A DNA stretch of 64,000 nucleotides, from NCBI RefSeq assembly GCF_022346605.1, contig NZ_JAKRNT010000008.1, forward strand, positions 182,311 to 246,310, given 5' to 3'. Numbering within the stretch: the stretch's first letter is position 1; each line of letters begins with the position of its first letter. Origin of the DNA: Sporosarcina sp. ACRSL. Lineage in GTDB: Bacteria; Bacillota; Bacilli; Bacillales_A; Planococcaceae. This document shows, one piece after another, positions 35,080 through 45,526 of this stretch. The translations under genes were made by a program, and so were the position numbers. A model generated the notes under the pieces. The model did not search any database. It had not been told where the DNA came from and saw only the letters and a list, made by a program, of their open reading frames with translations.

Positions 35080-36183
35080 ATGGCATTGACAGAAACTTTG
35101 AAACGCACAGCATTGTTCGATAGTTATCAACAGTACGGCGGGAAGACAATTGATTTCGGAGGATGGGAGTTGCCAGTTCAGTTTTCAAGCATTAAAGCTG
35201 AACATGAAGCTGTCCGGACGAAGGCGGGCTTATTTGACGTTTCGCATATGGGCGAAGTGTTTGTTTCAGGCGATGATGCACTTGCCTTTCTACAAGGAAT
35301 CGTTACAAATGACGTCTCCAAATTGAAGGACGGCCAAGCCCAGTACACCGCAATGTGTTACGAAAATGGCGGTACTGTAGATGATTTGCTCATTTATAAA
35401 AGGAAAGAAAATGATTATTTGCTCGTCGTAAACGCGTCAAACATTGATAAAGATGTTGAGTGGATGAAGCAGCATGCTACCGGAGATGTCGTCATCGATG
35501 ATCGTTCCGATGAATTCGGTCTGCTAGCATTACAAGGACCGAAAGCGCAGGAAGTATTGCAAAAATTGACTTCTGAACCATTGGATGAAATCAAGTTCTT
35601 CCGTTTCAATGAAGATGTTGATATTGCCGGCCATCAAGTTCTTGTGTCCCGGACAGGTTATACGGGTGAAGATGGTTTCGAGATTTACGGATCTCCTGAA
35701 TCTATTGTTGCCCTATGGCCAGCCATTTTGGAAGCGGGAGAAGAGGAAGGTGTAGTGCCAGCAGGTTTAGGTGCGCGCGATACTCTTCGCTTTGAAGCGG
35801 GATTACCGCTGTACGGCCAAGAATTATCGAAAGATATATCACCGCTTGAAGCAGGCTTGGCATTCGTCGTGAAATTGAACAAAGAAGCTGACTTCATAGG
35901 CAAGGATGTCCTTGCTGCTCAAAAGGAGAATGGCGTTTCGAGAAAGCTTGTCGGTCTTGAAATGATTGATAAAGGGATTCCTCGGACAGGCTATAAAGTT
36001 TTCATCGGTGAAGAGGAGATTGGGGAAGTAACTACCGGAACTCAATCGCCTACATTGAAAAAGAATATTGGATTCGCTCTGCTTGTTTCTGAACATACAG
36101 CCGAAGGAACGGAAGTCGAAGTTGAAATCCGCGGCAAACGTCTAAAAGCAGTATTGGTTGCTACACCTTTCTATAAAAGATAA
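35080..36183 (+). CDS. gcvT: Glycine cleavage system aminomethyltransferase (T protein)
   Basis: Transfers the aminomethyl carbon from the H-protein to tetrahydrofolate, releasing ammonia. 367 residues; the opening [20 protein letters not shown], the folate site around [21 protein letters not shown], and GLGARDTLR(F)EAG are all present. ATG 35080 is very close to AAGGGGG; TTG 35086 has better spacing and may be the true start. It is the first gene of the riboswitch-controlled operon. Confidence 0.95.
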   Translation: MALTETLKRTALFDSYQQYGGKTIDFGGWELPVQFSSIKAEHEAVRTKAGLFDVSHMGEVFVSGDDALAFLQGIVTNDVSKLKDGQAQYTAMCYENGGTVDDLLIYKRKENDYLLVVNASNIDKDVEWMKQHATGDVVIDDRSDEFGLLALQGPKAQEVLQKLTSEPLDEIKFFRFNEDVDIAGHQVLVSRTGYTGEDGFEIYGSPESIVALWPAILEAGEEEGVVPAGLGARDTLRFEAGLPLYGQELSKDISPLEAGLAFVVKLNKEADFIGKDVLAAQKENGVSRKLVGLEMIDKGIPRTGYKVFIGEEEIGEVTTGTQSPTLKKNIGFALLVSEHTAEGTEVEVEIRGKRLKAVLVATPFYKR

Positions 36184-36204
36184 TTGAAGAGGAGACATGT
36201 TGAC

Positions 36205-37551
36205 ATGAAGCATCGTTATATTCCTATGACGGATTCCGATCGTCAAGAAATGCTATCGGCAATCGGAATTGCATCTGTAGATGAACTTTTTGAGGACATT
36301 CCGGAAAAAGTCCGATTTAAAGGTGAATTGAATATTAAGAAAGCGAAGTCGGAATCGGCATTGACGAAGGAACTTGCACAGCTTGCGGCGAAAAACGCGA
36401 ATGCGCGTACGTATGCATCCTTCTTAGGAGCTGGCGTGTATGATCACTATAAACCGATCATCGTCGATCATGTCATTTCGCGTTCCGAATTCTATACAGC
36501 CTATACACCGTACCAACCAGAAATTTCGCAAGGAGAATTGCAAGCGATTTTCGAATTCCAAACAATGATTTGTGAATTGACTGGTATGGACATCGCCAAC
36601 TCATCCATGTATGACGGCGGGACTGCCCTTGCCGAAGCTGGCACGATGGCTGCAGGTCATACACGACGAAAAAAACTGCTAGTTTCTGAGACAGTTCATC
36701 CTGAATCTCGCGATGTTGTAGCGGCTTATGCAGCAGGTCAATCCATTGAGATCGTGACGATTCCACAAAAGGATGGCGTTACTGATATGGCAGCGCTTGA
36801 GGAATTAATTGATGACAACACAGCAGCTGTACTCGTTCAATATCCAAACTTCTTTGGTCAAATTGAAGATTTGAAGAAAATTAGCGAAGTTGCACATGAC
36901 AAAGGCGGTTTATTTGTAGTTTCTGCCAATCCACTTGCTCTAGGCGTATTGACACCTCCAGGAAAATTAGGGGCTGATATTACTGTCGGCGATGCCCAAC
37001 CATTTGGGATTTCCGAGCAATTTGGCGGACCGCATTGCGGATATTTTGCATCAACGAAAAAACTGATGCGAAAAATGCCTGGCAGATTAGTCGGTGAAAC
37101 AACTGATAATGAAGGACGACGTGGATATGTTTTGACGCTTCAAGCACGTGAGCAGCATATCCGTCGTGATAAAGCGACATCTAATATTTGTTCAAACCAA
37201 GCGTTGAACGCTCTTGCTGCTTCTGTTGCAATGACCGCGCTCGGTAAAGTAGGCGTCAAAGAGATCGCCTATCAAAATATCGCAAAAACCACTTATGCGA
37301 AAAGCGCTTTTGAAAAAGCGGGCTTCGAAGTGAAATATAACGGAGCGCATTTCAACGAAATCGTCGTCAATTGCAATCAATCTGTAAAAGAATTGAATGC
37401 AAAGCTTCTCGACAAAGGAATTATTGGTGGATATGACCTTGGATTAACATATCCTGAGCTTGAAAATCATGTTTTGCTTGCAGTTACCGAGCAACGTACG
37501 AAAGAAGAAATCGATGCATTAGTGCAGGAAATGGAGGCCCTTCATGCATAA
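36205..37551 (+). CDS. gcvPA: Glycine dehydrogenase (decarboxylating) subunit 1
   Basis: N-terminal half of the PLP-dependent P protein, 448 residues: starts KHRYIPMT and contains [27 protein letters not shown] and the glycine-rich [14 protein letters not shown] stretch ([13 protein letters not shown]). GAGGAG is 10 bases before ATG 36205. It overlaps gcvPB by 8 bp; both subunits together form the decarboxylase that loads the aminomethyl group on the H-protein. Confidence 0.96.
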   Translation: MKHRYIPMTDSDRQEMLSAIGIASVDELFEDIPEKVRFKGELNIKKAKSESALTKELAQLAAKNANARTYASFLGAGVYDHYKPIIVDHVISRSEFYTAYTPYQPEISQGELQAIFEFQTMICELTGMDIANSSMYDGGTALAEAGTMAAGHTRRKKLLVSETVHPESRDVVAAYAAGQSIEIVTIPQKDGVTDMAALEELIDDNTAAVLVQYPNFFGQIEDLKKISEVAHDKGGLFVVSANPLALGVLTPPGKLGADITVGDAQPFGISEQFGGPHCGYFASTKKLMRKMPGRLVGETTDNEGRRGYVLTLQAREQHIRRDKATSNICSNQALNALAASVAMTALGKVGVKEIAYQNIAKTTYAKSAFEKAGFEVKYNGAHFNEIVVNCNQSVKELNAKLLDKGIIGGYDLGLTYPELENHVLLAVTEQRTKEEIDALVQEMEALHA

Positions 37552-39022
37552 AGATAACCAACCGCTTATTTTTGAATTGACGAAGGAAGGTCGGATTGGC
37601 TATAGCCTGCCGGAGCTCGATGTGCCGGAAATCGAACTTTCCAACCACTTGCCAAGTGGATTCATTCGCGAAGAAGAAGCCGAACTTCCAGAAGTTTCTG
37701 AGCTTGACATCATGCGTCATTATACAGCGTTATCGAATCGGAACCACGGTGTCGATACAGGATTTTACCCACTCGGCTCGTGTACGATGAAATACAATCC
37801 GAAGATCAACGAAGCTGTTGCTCGTTTCCCGGGGTTTGCACACATTCACCCGTTACAAGATGAATCGACAGTTCAAGGTGCAATGGAAATGATGTACGAT
37901 TTGCAAGAGCATCTTTCGGAAATTACAGGTATGGATGAAGTCACACTTCAACCAGCGGCTGGTGCACATGGAGAGTGGACTGCTCTAATGATGATCCGTG
38001 CATTCCATGAAGCGAACGGGGAATCGCACCGTACGAAAGTTCTCGTACCGGATTCTGCGCATGGGACGAACCCGGCTTCCGCTACAGTTGCAGGCTTTGA
38101 CACAGTGACAGTAAAATCAAACGAATTCGGACTTGTCGATATCGAAGACCTTAAATCCAAGGTTGGTCCGGATACAGCTGCTCTCATGCTGACAAACCCG
38201 AATACGCTCGGACTTTTTGAGGAGGATATCCTTGAAATGGCTGAAATCGTGCACGGTGTAGGCGGAAAATTGTATTATGACGGTGCTAACCTGAATGCTG
38301 TCATGTCTAAAGCACGCCCTGGCGATATGGGCTTCGACGCGGTTCATTTAAACTTGCATAAAACGTTTACTGGCCCTCACGGCGGTGGCGGCCCAGGATC
38401 TGGTCCTGTCGGCGTTACAAAAGAATTGGCACCATACTTGCCAAAACCAGTACTCGTGAAAGAAGATGACCGTTATACTTTCGAATATGACCGTCCGCAA
38501 TCTATCGGCCGCGTCAAGCCGTTCTATGGCAACTTCGGCATCTATTTACGCGCGTACACATATATCCGTTCAATGGGTCCTGACGGCTTGAAAGCTGTTA
38601 CGGAGAATGCTGTTCTGAATGCGAACTATATGATGCGCAGACTAGAGCCTTATTTCGACCTGCCGTATACTCAACATTGTAAGCACGAATTTGTATTATC
38701 CGGACGCCGCCAAAAGAAATTGGGCGTACGAACATTGGATATGGCGAAACGCCTGCTTGACTTCGGTTTCCATCCGCCTACAATTTACTTCCCGTTAAAC
38801 GTTGAAGAGGGAATGATGATTGAGCCGACAGAAACAGAATCGAAAGAGACTTTGGATTCCTTCATTGATGCAATGATCCAAATTGCGAAGGAAGTGGAAG
38901 AGAACCCAGAAATCGTACAGGAAGCGCCTCACACGACGGTGATCAACCGCCTTGATGAGACGAAAGCTGCTCGTCAACCAGTATTGAGATATACAAAAGA
39001 AGAAGAGCCTGTAAATGTTTAA
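37544..39022 (+). CDS. gcvPB: Glycine dehydrogenase (decarboxylating) subunit 2
   Basis: C-terminal half of the P protein, 492 residues. The PLP lysine is in [37 protein letters not shown] and [12 protein letters not shown] are family-typical. It ends the gcv operon; the H-protein gene is not in this cluster. Confidence 0.96.
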   Translation: MHKDNQPLIFELTKEGRIGYSLPELDVPEIELSNHLPSGFIREEEAELPEVSELDIMRHYTALSNRNHGVDTGFYPLGSCTMKYNPKINEAVARFPGFAHIHPLQDESTVQGAMEMMYDLQEHLSEITGMDEVTLQPAAGAHGEWTALMMIRAFHEANGESHRTKVLVPDSAHGTNPASATVAGFDTVTVKSNEFGLVDIEDLKSKVGPDTAALMLTNPNTLGLFEEDILEMAEIVHGVGGKLYYDGANLNAVMSKARPGDMGFDAVHLNLHKTFTGPHGGGGPGSGPVGVTKELAPYLPKPVLVKEDDRYTFEYDRPQSIGRVKPFYGNFGIYLRAYTYIRSMGPDGLKAVTENAVLNANYMMRRLEPYFDLPYTQHCKHEFVLSGRRQKKLGVRTLDMAKRLLDFGFHPPTIYFPLNVEEGMMIEPTETESKETLDSFIDAMIQIAKEVEENPEIVQEAPHTTVINRLDETKAARQPVLRYTKEEEPVNV

Positions 39023-39033
39023 TAGTCAATAAA

Positions 39034-39069
39034 GAAAGGAGAGGCCCTTTTATCGGGTCTCTCCTTTGT
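39034..39069. terminator. Terminator between gcvPB and yqhL
   Basis: AAAGGAGAG-CCC / GGG-CTCTCCTTT, then GTTTTATTT; A-rich on the other side, so it can serve both genes. Confidence 0.8.
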
Positions 39070-39070
39070 T

Positions 39071-39448
39071 TTATTTACTTTTCACTTTGCCTGTCCAAGT
39101 ACGGAAGCCGCCTTGGAGTTGGTAAAGTTGGGTATAATCACGTTTTTTCAAAAATAGAGCCGCGCGAGAGCTCTTGCCTCCATTTTGGTCGTATAAATAA
39201 ACTGGCTTATCGGGACGGATTTCTTTATAACGCTGGCGGAACTGTGAATATGGAATGTTGCGTGCACCTAAAATATGGCCTGATTCGAATTCTTTCGGTT
39301 CACGCACATCAATTAACTGTGCTTTTCTATAACCTTCAATAAATTGCTCTTGTGTTAAGTTTGTAACTGCTTTTTTGACTCGGAACATCGTAATGACGAA
39401 ATACAAAATGATGGCGAGTACTACTGCACCTAAAATGATATAATCCAC
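39071..39448 (-). CDS. Membrane-anchored rhodanese-like protein (YqhL), catalytic cysteine absent
   Basis: 125 residues: an N-terminal transmembrane helix (IILGAVVLAIILYFVITMF), then one rhodanese domain (LIDVREPKEFESGHILGARNIP ... YQLQGGFRTWTG). At the active-site loop the sequence is YLYDQNGGKSSRA, so Asp replaces the persulfide-carrying Cys found in active members. The fold elements are otherwise intact; it is probably a non-catalytic binding domain. Confidence 0.88.
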   Translation of the reverse strand: MDYIILGAVVLAIILYFVITMFRVKKAVTNLTQEQFIEGYRKAQLIDVREPKEFESGHILGARNIPYSQFRQRYKEIRPDKPVYLYDQNGGKSSRAALFLKKRDYTQLYQLQGGFRTWTGKVKSK

Positions 39449-39554
39449 AACTGCTTTTCCCCTTTCTATCTATAGTTCCATTATAAAGAATGTGTAGCGC
39501 TTGTTCAATGGGAATGATAAAATGATATGCATTGCACGTAAGGAGGTTGTTGAT

Positions 39555-40391
39555 TTGGGAAAAACAATTTGGAATTTTCTTAATTCAGGAAAATGCTCTC
39601 CTTCATTCAATATGGCGCTTGATGAAGCACTGTTAGAATGGCATAGTCGGGGGGAAATTGGACCTGTACTGCGATTTTATGAATGGGAGCCTGCAACGTT
39701 ATCAATCGGTTATTTCCAACGGGTTGAAAAGGAAATCGATTTGGAAGCTGTCAAGAAGCATAATCTCGGTTTTGTACGCCGTCCAACCGGCGGTAGAGGT
39801 GTCCTGCATGAACATGAACTTACATATAGCGTTATCGTTACAGAACAGTACCCGGCAATGCCGGAAACAGTTACAGAAGCGTACCGGGTGATTTCTGGGG
39901 GACTCTTGGAAGGTTTCCGCAACCTCGGTCTACAAGCCGAATTTTCAGTACCGCAGTCGAAGGAACAGAATGATATTTTGAAAAGGCCGAAAAGTGCTGT
40001 TTGTTTCGATGCACCGAGCTGGTATGAATTAGTCGTAGAAGGAAAAAAGGTGGCAGGAAGTGCTCAAACGAGACAAAAAGGTGTCATTTTACAGCATGGA
40101 GCAATCCTCTTAAGTTTGGATGAGGAGAAATTGGTCTCTTTATTCAAGTTCGATTCTGAAGAAAGCAGGAAGCGGATGCTTGAAAGCTTACCAAAGAAAG
40201 CGGTCGCCATTGATAGATTAACGGATCGTCCGATATCCATGGAAGAATGCGTAGCGGCTTTTGCTGGAGGCTTTGAAACCGCATTGGATATTGTTCTGCA
40301 ACCGATGGAACTTACGGAAGAACAGTTGCTTTTTGTGAAAGAGATCGAAGAGAAGAAATATGCGAATAAAGACTGGACATTTAGAAAGTGA
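39555..40391 (+). CDS. lipM: Octanoyl-[acyl carrier protein]:protein N-octanoyltransferase LipM
   Basis: Moves octanoyl from ACP to the GcvH lipoyl domain, the first step of lipoate assembly in Bacillus. 278 residues, the same length as B. subtilis LipM. Family motifs: [18 protein letters not shown], the active cysteine in [12 protein letters not shown], and the lysine loop [22 protein letters not shown] 39555 is 8 bases after AAGGAGG. Placement next to the glycine cleavage operon is functionally fitting, as GcvH is its acceptor. Confidence 0.93.
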   Translation: MGKTIWNFLNSGKCSPSFNMALDEALLEWHSRGEIGPVLRFYEWEPATLSIGYFQRVEKEIDLEAVKKHNLGFVRRPTGGRGVLHEHELTYSVIVTEQYPAMPETVTEAYRVISGGLLEGFRNLGLQAEFSVPQSKEQNDILKRPKSAVCFDAPSWYELVVEGKKVAGSAQTRQKGVILQHGAILLSLDEEKLVSLFKFDSEESRKRMLESLPKKAVAIDRLTDRPISMEECVAAFAGGFETALDIVLQPMELTEEQLLFVKEIEEKKYANKDWTFRK

Positions 40392-40515
40392 TTATGAATC
40401 TTTCGTACTATTTTTTAGCGTGAATCGTCATAGTGAAGCCGTTTGGATGAAAATGTAAAATCGTATGATGTTGATTGATGTTTCAATATGTAGTAGATTA
40501 GGTAATGTACATAAT

Positions 40516-40527
40516 ACAACATGTTGT
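40516..40527. promoter_or_regulatory. Perfect palindrome upstream of nrdJ (possible NrdR-like operator)
   Basis: ACAACATGTTGT lies 36 bp before the nrdJ start. It resembles the NrdR box only loosely (ACACAATATATTGTGT type), so assignment is tentative. Confidence 0.35.
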
Positions 40528-40563
40528 GTTTGATGAAATTAAATAAAGAGGGAGGATGCAAGG

Positions 40564-42006
40564 ATGGTCATTGTTTCAAAAGGGCAGACACCAATGTTGG
40601 ACAAGCAGCAATTGAATGCGGATATTGCCGAATTTCCGCAAGTTCACCCGATAACGGAAGATATGAAAATCGTTCATAGTGGGGTGTCCCGTCTAGTTAT
40701 GATCGATCGTTATTCATTTAAGGATACTGAAAAGAAGACACTGAAAGTTGGGGATTTCGTCGTCCTTACGGTCAAGGAGGATCCAAAATTCCCTGCTCGC
40801 GGATTAGGATTCATTACGTCTCTTGATAGGAAGAATGGAAAAGCGGATGTTTGGATTGAACCAGAATACCGTTCTTCGATCGATAATCCCGTTGAACAGG
40901 AAAATGGGATCGTCACAAGGCCTCTTGAAGTGATTGAGAAACCGCTTGAAGTGTTTTATGAGCAGATTGCTAAAAGGAATGCGACTGGCCTCTCCCTCGT
41001 TGAAGAGACGGAAGAGAAGCGCAAGGAGTCTTTCGACCGGTTCTATGATCAGTTATCCAAGTTGAACTTTATCCCGGCGGGCCGAGTCCTTTATGGTGCG
41101 GGTTCAGAAACAGAAGTGACATTTTTTAATTGTTACGTAATGCCATTTGTCCCGGATTCGAGAGAAGGGATTTCCGATCATCGAAAACAAGTGATGGAAA
41201 TCATGAGCCGTGGGGGCGGTGTTGGAACAAACGGTTCGACATTACGTCCACGCAACACGCTTGCACGGGGTGTGAATGGAAAATCTTCTGGTTCGGTATC
41301 CTGGTTGGATGATATCGCGAAACTGACACATCTTGTTGAACAAGGTGGTTCGAGACGCGGGGCCCAGATGATTATGCTAGCAGACTGGCATCCTGACATT
41401 TGCGAGTTCATCATTTCGAAAATGCAGAATCCACGGATTCTACGATATCTTCTAGAACATACAGAAGATGAAATGATCAAGAAGCTAGCAAATGAAAAAC
41501 TGAAATTCAAACCGCTCACTGCCCAAGAGGAAGCAATGTACCAAGGCATCCTCAACTACCGGGCAATTCCGGGCATGGGTGGTTTCAACGAAGCCATCTT
41601 AAGAGACGCAGAGACAAAACTTCGTGACGGAGGAACGTATTCCGTACATAATCCGGAGTTCCTGACTGGTGCGAACATTTCCGTTACTTTGACAGATGAT
41701 TTCATGAAAGCCGTCGAACAGGACGCGGATTATGAGCTCCGTTTCCCTGCAGTTGAAAATTACTCCCCAGAAGAAATGGCTGCCTATAATGAGGAATGGC
41801 ATAAGGTTGGAGACGTGCGTGAATGGGAGCGTCTTGGATATGAGGTCCGTGTCTACCGGACAATCAAAGCGCGCGCACTTTGGGATCTGATTAACATATG
41901 TGCAACCTATTCCGCTGAACCGGGCATTTTCTTTATCGATAATGCAAACAACGAAACGAACGCTAAAGCTTACGGACAGCAAGTCGTAGCGACAAACCCG
42001 TGTGGT
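40564..42006 (+). CDS. nrdJ: Adenosylcobalamin-dependent (class II) ribonucleotide reductase, exon 1
   Basis: First 481 codons of an 853-residue class II reductase that makes deoxyribonucleotides using coenzyme B12. Includes the N-terminal domain and the first part of the ten-stranded barrel (NCYVMPFVPDSREGISDH; GGGVGTNGSTLRPRN; SGSVSWLDDIAKLTHLVEQGG). It ends with TNPCG; the cysteine of this motif is the expected thiyl-radical residue, next to the general-base Asn and Glu. The frame then reads into a stop after 11 more codons. Joined to exon 2 the motif becomes NPCGEQPLAPYS, exactly as in uninterrupted relatives. ATG 40564 follows GGGAGG. Confidence 0.95.
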
Positions 42007-42261
42007 GGACTTCGCCTCACGTTAAAAATTGCGGGATGAAGCGGGGAAGCTGTGAACGCCAATCCGAACCGAAGGCTGGAGGTAAAACTTCAGTCAGGGG
42101 CAACGCATACCTGGTGATCCTGTTTTCTAAATAAAACAGACTATAATCCAGGCACGAGACCGCAAGGCTGTTTCTGTGAAGCAGTCAAAATGTATGCTGA
42201 ACTTACAGGAAAACGAACTGTAAGAACTGGAGGATAAAAAACCTTCAGGATAACAAAATTG
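42007..42261 (+). ncRNA. Group I (IA-like) self-splicing intron in nrdJ
   Basis: 255 nt, no reading frame for a homing endonuclease. P1: exon CGTGTGGT (41999-42006) with guide GCCTCACG (42014-42021), one U.U mismatch and a U.G pair at the splice site. P10: TTC (42011-42013) with exon-2 GAA. P3: TTGCGG (42029-42034) / CCGCAA (42160-42165). P4: CGGG / TCCG (42042-42045, 42063-42066). P6: CTGGAG / CTTCAG (42076-42093). P7: GCATAC (42105-42110) / GTATGC (42192-42197), within the R-like CAACGCATAC and S-like AAAATGTATGC. P7.1/7.2 insertion 42111-42151. P8: CTGTTTC / GAAGCAG (42168-42184). P9 hairpins follow at 42202-42224 and 42227-42248. The last intron base is G. Confidence 0.92.
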
Positions 42262-43380
42262 GAACAACCTTTAGCACCTTATTCGGTTTGTAACCTAGCT
42301 GCTGTTAACCTTGCTGAGTTTGCGGATAAAGAAACCAAAACAGTGAACTACGAGAAGTTGAAAGAAACTGTACGTGTCGGTGTACGTATGCAAGACAATG
42401 TCATCGATGCAACACCATACTTCTTGGAAGAAAATAAAGCACAAGCCCTCGGTGAACGCCGTGTCGGTCTTGGTGTAATGGGACTAGCCGACCTATTGAT
42501 CTATTGTGAAAAGACATATGGGTCAGAAGAAGGCAATGCCCTCGTCGACAAAGTATTTGAAACTATTGCAACAACTGCCTATCGTGAATCGATTGAGCTT
42601 GCAAAAGAGAAAGGAAGCTTCCCGTTCCTGATCGGCAAGAAGGATGAAGAAACAAAAGCACTTCGCGAAGCATTCATTAACACAGGCTTCATGAAAAAAA
42701 TGCCGGAAGATATACGAGAAGCAATTCTAGTACACGGCATTAGAAACTCCCATCTACTAACTGTTGCTCCAACGGGATCGACTGGAACAATGGTAGGCGT
42801 TTCTACCGGCCTTGAACCTTATTTCTCCTTCACGTATTACCGAAGCGGACGTCTCGGGAAATTCATCGAGGTGAAAGCGGGTATCGTAGAGGAATATTTA
42901 CAAAGTAATCCGGAAGCCGATCCGGACAACCTTCCAGAATGGTTCATTTCGTCAATGAGCCTAGCACCGGAAGCGCATGCAGACGTACAATGCATCATCC
43001 AGCGCTGGATTGATAGCTCGATTTCGAAGACTGTTAACGCACCGCGTGGCTATACAGTCGAGCAGGTGGAGAGCGTCTACGAGCGTCTTTATAAAGGCGG
43101 AGCGAAAGGCGGCACAGTGTATGTCGACGGTAGCCGTGACTCGCAAGTACTGACGCTGAAAGCCGAAGAAAATAAAATGGACTCTGACTATGTGGAAGAG
43201 GCCGTCGAACAACGAAAAGTCGTACTCGTTAACACGATCCAGGACTTGCGTTCGACGAACGTCACAATCGGTTCAGAAGTCGGCGACACATGCCCTGTTT
43301 GCAGAAAAGGTACTGTCGAGGAAATGGGCGGCTGCAATACATGTACGAACTGTAATGCCCAGTTGAAATGTGGTCTCTAA
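42262..43380 (+). CDS. nrdJ: Adenosylcobalamin-dependent (class II) ribonucleotide reductase, exon 2
   Basis: The 372 C-terminal codons begin at the catalytic glutamate (EQPLAPYSVCNLAAVNLAEF). They contain the APTGSTGTMVGVSTGLEPYF phosphate/substrate segment, the PRGYTVEQVESVYE region, and the C-terminal redox/zinc tail CPVCRKG ... CNTCTNC. TTG at 42259 is intron sequence, not a start. The sequence has no other lesion, so the spliced product should be active. A strong terminator follows. Confidence 0.95.
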   Translation, partial: EQPLAPYSVCNLAAVNLAEFADKETKTVNYEKLKETVRVGVRMQDNVIDATPYFLEENKAQALGERRVGLGVMGLADLLIYCEKTYGSEEGNALVDKVFETIATTAYRESIELAKEKGSFPFLIGKKDEETKALREAFINTGFMKKMPEDIREAILVHGIRNSHLLTVAPTGSTGTMVGVSTGLEPYFSFTYYRSGRLGKFIEVKAGIVEEYLQSNPEADPDNLPEWFISSMSLAPEAHADVQCIIQRWIDSSISKTVNAPRGYTVEQVESVYERLYKGGAKGGTVYVDGSRDSQVLTLKAEENKMDSDYVEEAVEQRKVVLVNTIQDLRSTNVTIGSEVGDTCPVCRKGTVEEMGGCNTCTNCNAQLKCGL

Positions 43381-43390
43381 TCTAGTCTAT

Positions 43391-43433
43391 ATAAAAAAGG
43401 AAGTGCCCAAACGTTGGGGCACTTCCTTTTTAA
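43391..43433. terminator. Terminator between nrdJ and yqhQ
   Basis: AAAAAGGAAGTGCCC / GGGCACTTCCTTTTT, a near-perfect 15-bp stem usable in both directions. Confidence 0.9.
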
Positions 43434-44413
43434 TTTACTGGAACTGTCGAATCTTGTACTTTTGTGTCAGTCGACTTCAAAATATCAACACTTTCAATTC
43501 CTTGCTCTTCGATTTCAAGTAGTTTATTGAAAGAGGCGATCGCTACTTCCACTTGCTTATCATCGGGTTCTTTCGTCGTCAACAACTGGAGCCACAGTCC
43601 CGGATATCCTAAATATTTCAATACTGGAATGTTTCGCAGGCTGTTCGTAAACTGCAATACTTCAAAAGAAACCCCGATTACAACCGGTATCAAGAGAATC
43701 CGATTAACTACCCTTAGCCAGAAAGGGTCTGTCGGAACTAAGAAATAAATGAACATCCCGACAATGACCGTAAATAGCAAAAAGCTGCTTCCGCATCTAT
43801 AATGTAGGCGCGATTGTGCTTGGACATTCTGCACGGTTAGCGGAAGTCCATTCTCGAACGCGTTGATTACTTTATGCTCAGCCCCGTGATATTTGAAAAC
43901 ACGTTTAATTAACGGTGTCATCGAAATGAGGGAAATGTACAAAAGCAATAGGGTAAGTTTGAAAAAACTTTCTAGCAATATTTGAGCTGTCTTACCAGGG
44001 GCAATAAAATCAAACATTTGTGCTAAAAAGACGGGCACAAGCGTAAAAGCGAATTTACCGAACAAAAATGAAAGTACTCCGACCGCGGCGACGCCGATGA
44101 CCATTGCAAGTTTCGACGTTTCTTCGCTGTTCTCTTCCACTTCTTCACCCGGCATTACATCGTATCGCTCATTTGCAAATGTCAAATGTCTTGAACCGAT
44201 TCCAGCAGATTCAATCAATGCAACAATCCCTCGCACGAACGGAATCTTCTTCAATTTCGTGGAAAGAGGCTTTTGCTCTTTCGGAACATAGAAATAATCG
44301 AGGGAATCGTCTTTGCGCCGAATAGCTGTCACTGTATGATTTCTGCTGCCGAACATAACGCCTTCAATGAGTGCCTGCCCACCGTATGCCGGCTGTTGCT
44401 GTTTTTTAGCCAT
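43430..44413 (-). CDS. DUF1385 family membrane protein YqhQ
   Basis: 327 residues. The N-terminal motif YGGQALIEGVMFGSRNH is diagnostic. About four or five transmembrane helices follow, with FKYHGAEHKVINAFENG and SRLHYRCGSSFLLF conserved between them, and a charged C-terminus. Function unknown. ATG 44413 is preceded by GAAGGTG; the frame extends further upstream without a ribosome site. Confidence 0.88.
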   Translation of the reverse strand: MAKKQQQPAYGGQALIEGVMFGSRNHTVTAIRRKDDSLDYFYVPKEQKPLSTKLKKIPFVRGIVALIESAGIGSRHLTFANERYDVMPGEEVEENSEETSKLAMVIGVAAVGVLSFLFGKFAFTLVPVFLAQMFDFIAPGKTAQILLESFFKLTLLLLYISLISMTPLIKRVFKYHGAEHKVINAFENGLPLTVQNVQAQSRLHYRCGSSFLLFTVIVGMFIYFLVPTDPFWLRVVNRILLIPVVIGVSFEVLQFTNSLRNIPVLKYLGYPGLWLQLLTTKEPDDKQVEVAIASFNKLLEIEEQGIESVDILKSTDTKVQDSTVPVN

Positions 44414-44588
44414 GGAATAACCAACACCTTCTCTTGTCAGATGAAAAACATAATAAATAATCATGTACATATGAAACATGATAACTCATAACTTATCTTA
44501 CTATTGTACAAAAAAAAGCTTGACGACTCCACCCTAAAGGTTTAAAAAAATGCATAATTCCCGACACTTTTCGTAAGGAGGGGTCATT

Positions 44589-45005
44589 ATGTTCAATAAA
44601 ACAATGGTATGGACGACAGTCGTTGCAGCGTTATTCACAACCGGCGCGTTGAAATTCCTTCATTTCTTCAATTTCATAAGTTGGTCACCTGTCGGATGGG
44701 GAAGGAAATGGTTATGGTTCGGATCTTCAGAGGAAGGATGGAAGTGGGCGGTCCTTTTCATCATCCTCCTGCTAGTTTTTGGATTATTCTATGTCGCTTC
44801 CTCAGCTGCGGCAAATATTCCACCTGCGGTCATGGCACTTACGATTAGCATTATCGCAACAGTAGCAATCGAATGGATTATTTATACGCCTGATACGCTC
44901 ACGGAAGGTCTTAAAAAACTGTCCATTCCGTTTTTCTCGATTCTTGCAATCGTCAGCAGATTTGTAACAGGAACCGCGATATATATGAAGAAAACTTTCG
45001 GATGA
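44589..45005 (+). CDS. Conserved membrane protein YqhR
   Basis: 138 residues, four hydrophobic helices, with WSPVGWGRKWLW between the first two. Starts after AAGGAGGGG. Divergent from yqhQ, as in B. subtilis. Function unknown. Confidence 0.82.
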   Translation: MFNKTMVWTTVVAALFTTGALKFLHFFNFISWSPVGWGRKWLWFGSSEEGWKWAVLFIILLLVFGLFYVASSAAANIPPAVMALTISIIATVAIEWIIYTPDTLTEGLKKLSIPFFSILAIVSRFVTGTAIYMKKTFG

Positions 45006-45079
45006 ATGATAAAATAGGTTGCGCCCTTCCAACGGTATGATAAAATGGGGAAGAAAATGGTGAGGGGAATGGTGTAGCT

Positions 45080-45526
45080 GTGAGACTGCTTGTTCTGAAT
45101 GGGCCGAATTTAAATCGCCTTGGCAAACGCGAACCAGGTATCTATGGAGCTGAAACGTTGGAGGACCTCGAAAACAATTTGCGATTAATCGCTAGCGAAC
45201 AACTTGTGGACATGACATTTTATCAATCGAATATTGAAGGTGAATTGATCAATAAAATTCACGAAGCCGAAGATGCAGGCTGTGACGGAATCATTTTCAA
45301 TCCAGGAGCTTATACGCATACGAGTATTGCGTTACGAGATGCAATCGCTTCTGTCGATGTTCCGGTCATCGAAGTTCATATTTCGAATATACATAGTCGG
45401 GAGACATTCAGACATACTTCAATGATCGCACCTGTTTGCATCGGACAATTATCCGGCTTTGGCACAAGCGGTTACGAGCTTGCACTCCGGGCTTTCCTTC
45501 TCCGAAGAAAAGGGGTAAAACTATGA
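45080..45526 (+). CDS. aroQ: 3-dehydroquinate dehydratase, type II
   Basis: Third step of the shikimate pathway. 148 residues; LNGPNLNRLGKREPGIYG (active-site Asn/Arg/Tyr), QSNIEGELINKIHEA, NPGAYTHTSIALRDA and VEVH-type EVHISNIHSRE (catalytic His) are present. GTG 45080 start. It overlaps the peptidase gene by 4 bp (ATGA). With aroK, two shikimate genes occur in the window. Confidence 0.95.
   Translation: MRLLVLNGPNLNRLGKREPGIYGAETLEDLENNLRLIASEQLVDMTFYQSNIEGELINKIHEAEDAGCDGIIFNPGAYTHTSIALRDAIASVDVPVIEVHISNIHSRETFRHTSMIAPVCIGQLSGFGTSGYELALRAFLLRRKGVKL

Noticed and set aside
42007..42261. nrdJ as a frameshifted pseudogene, an intein, or two separate genes (second starting at TTG 42259)
   Set aside because: Precise removal of 255 nt restores the conserved motif; the insert has stops and no intein motifs, and its helices fit a group I intron. 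The TTG is the last intron bases.
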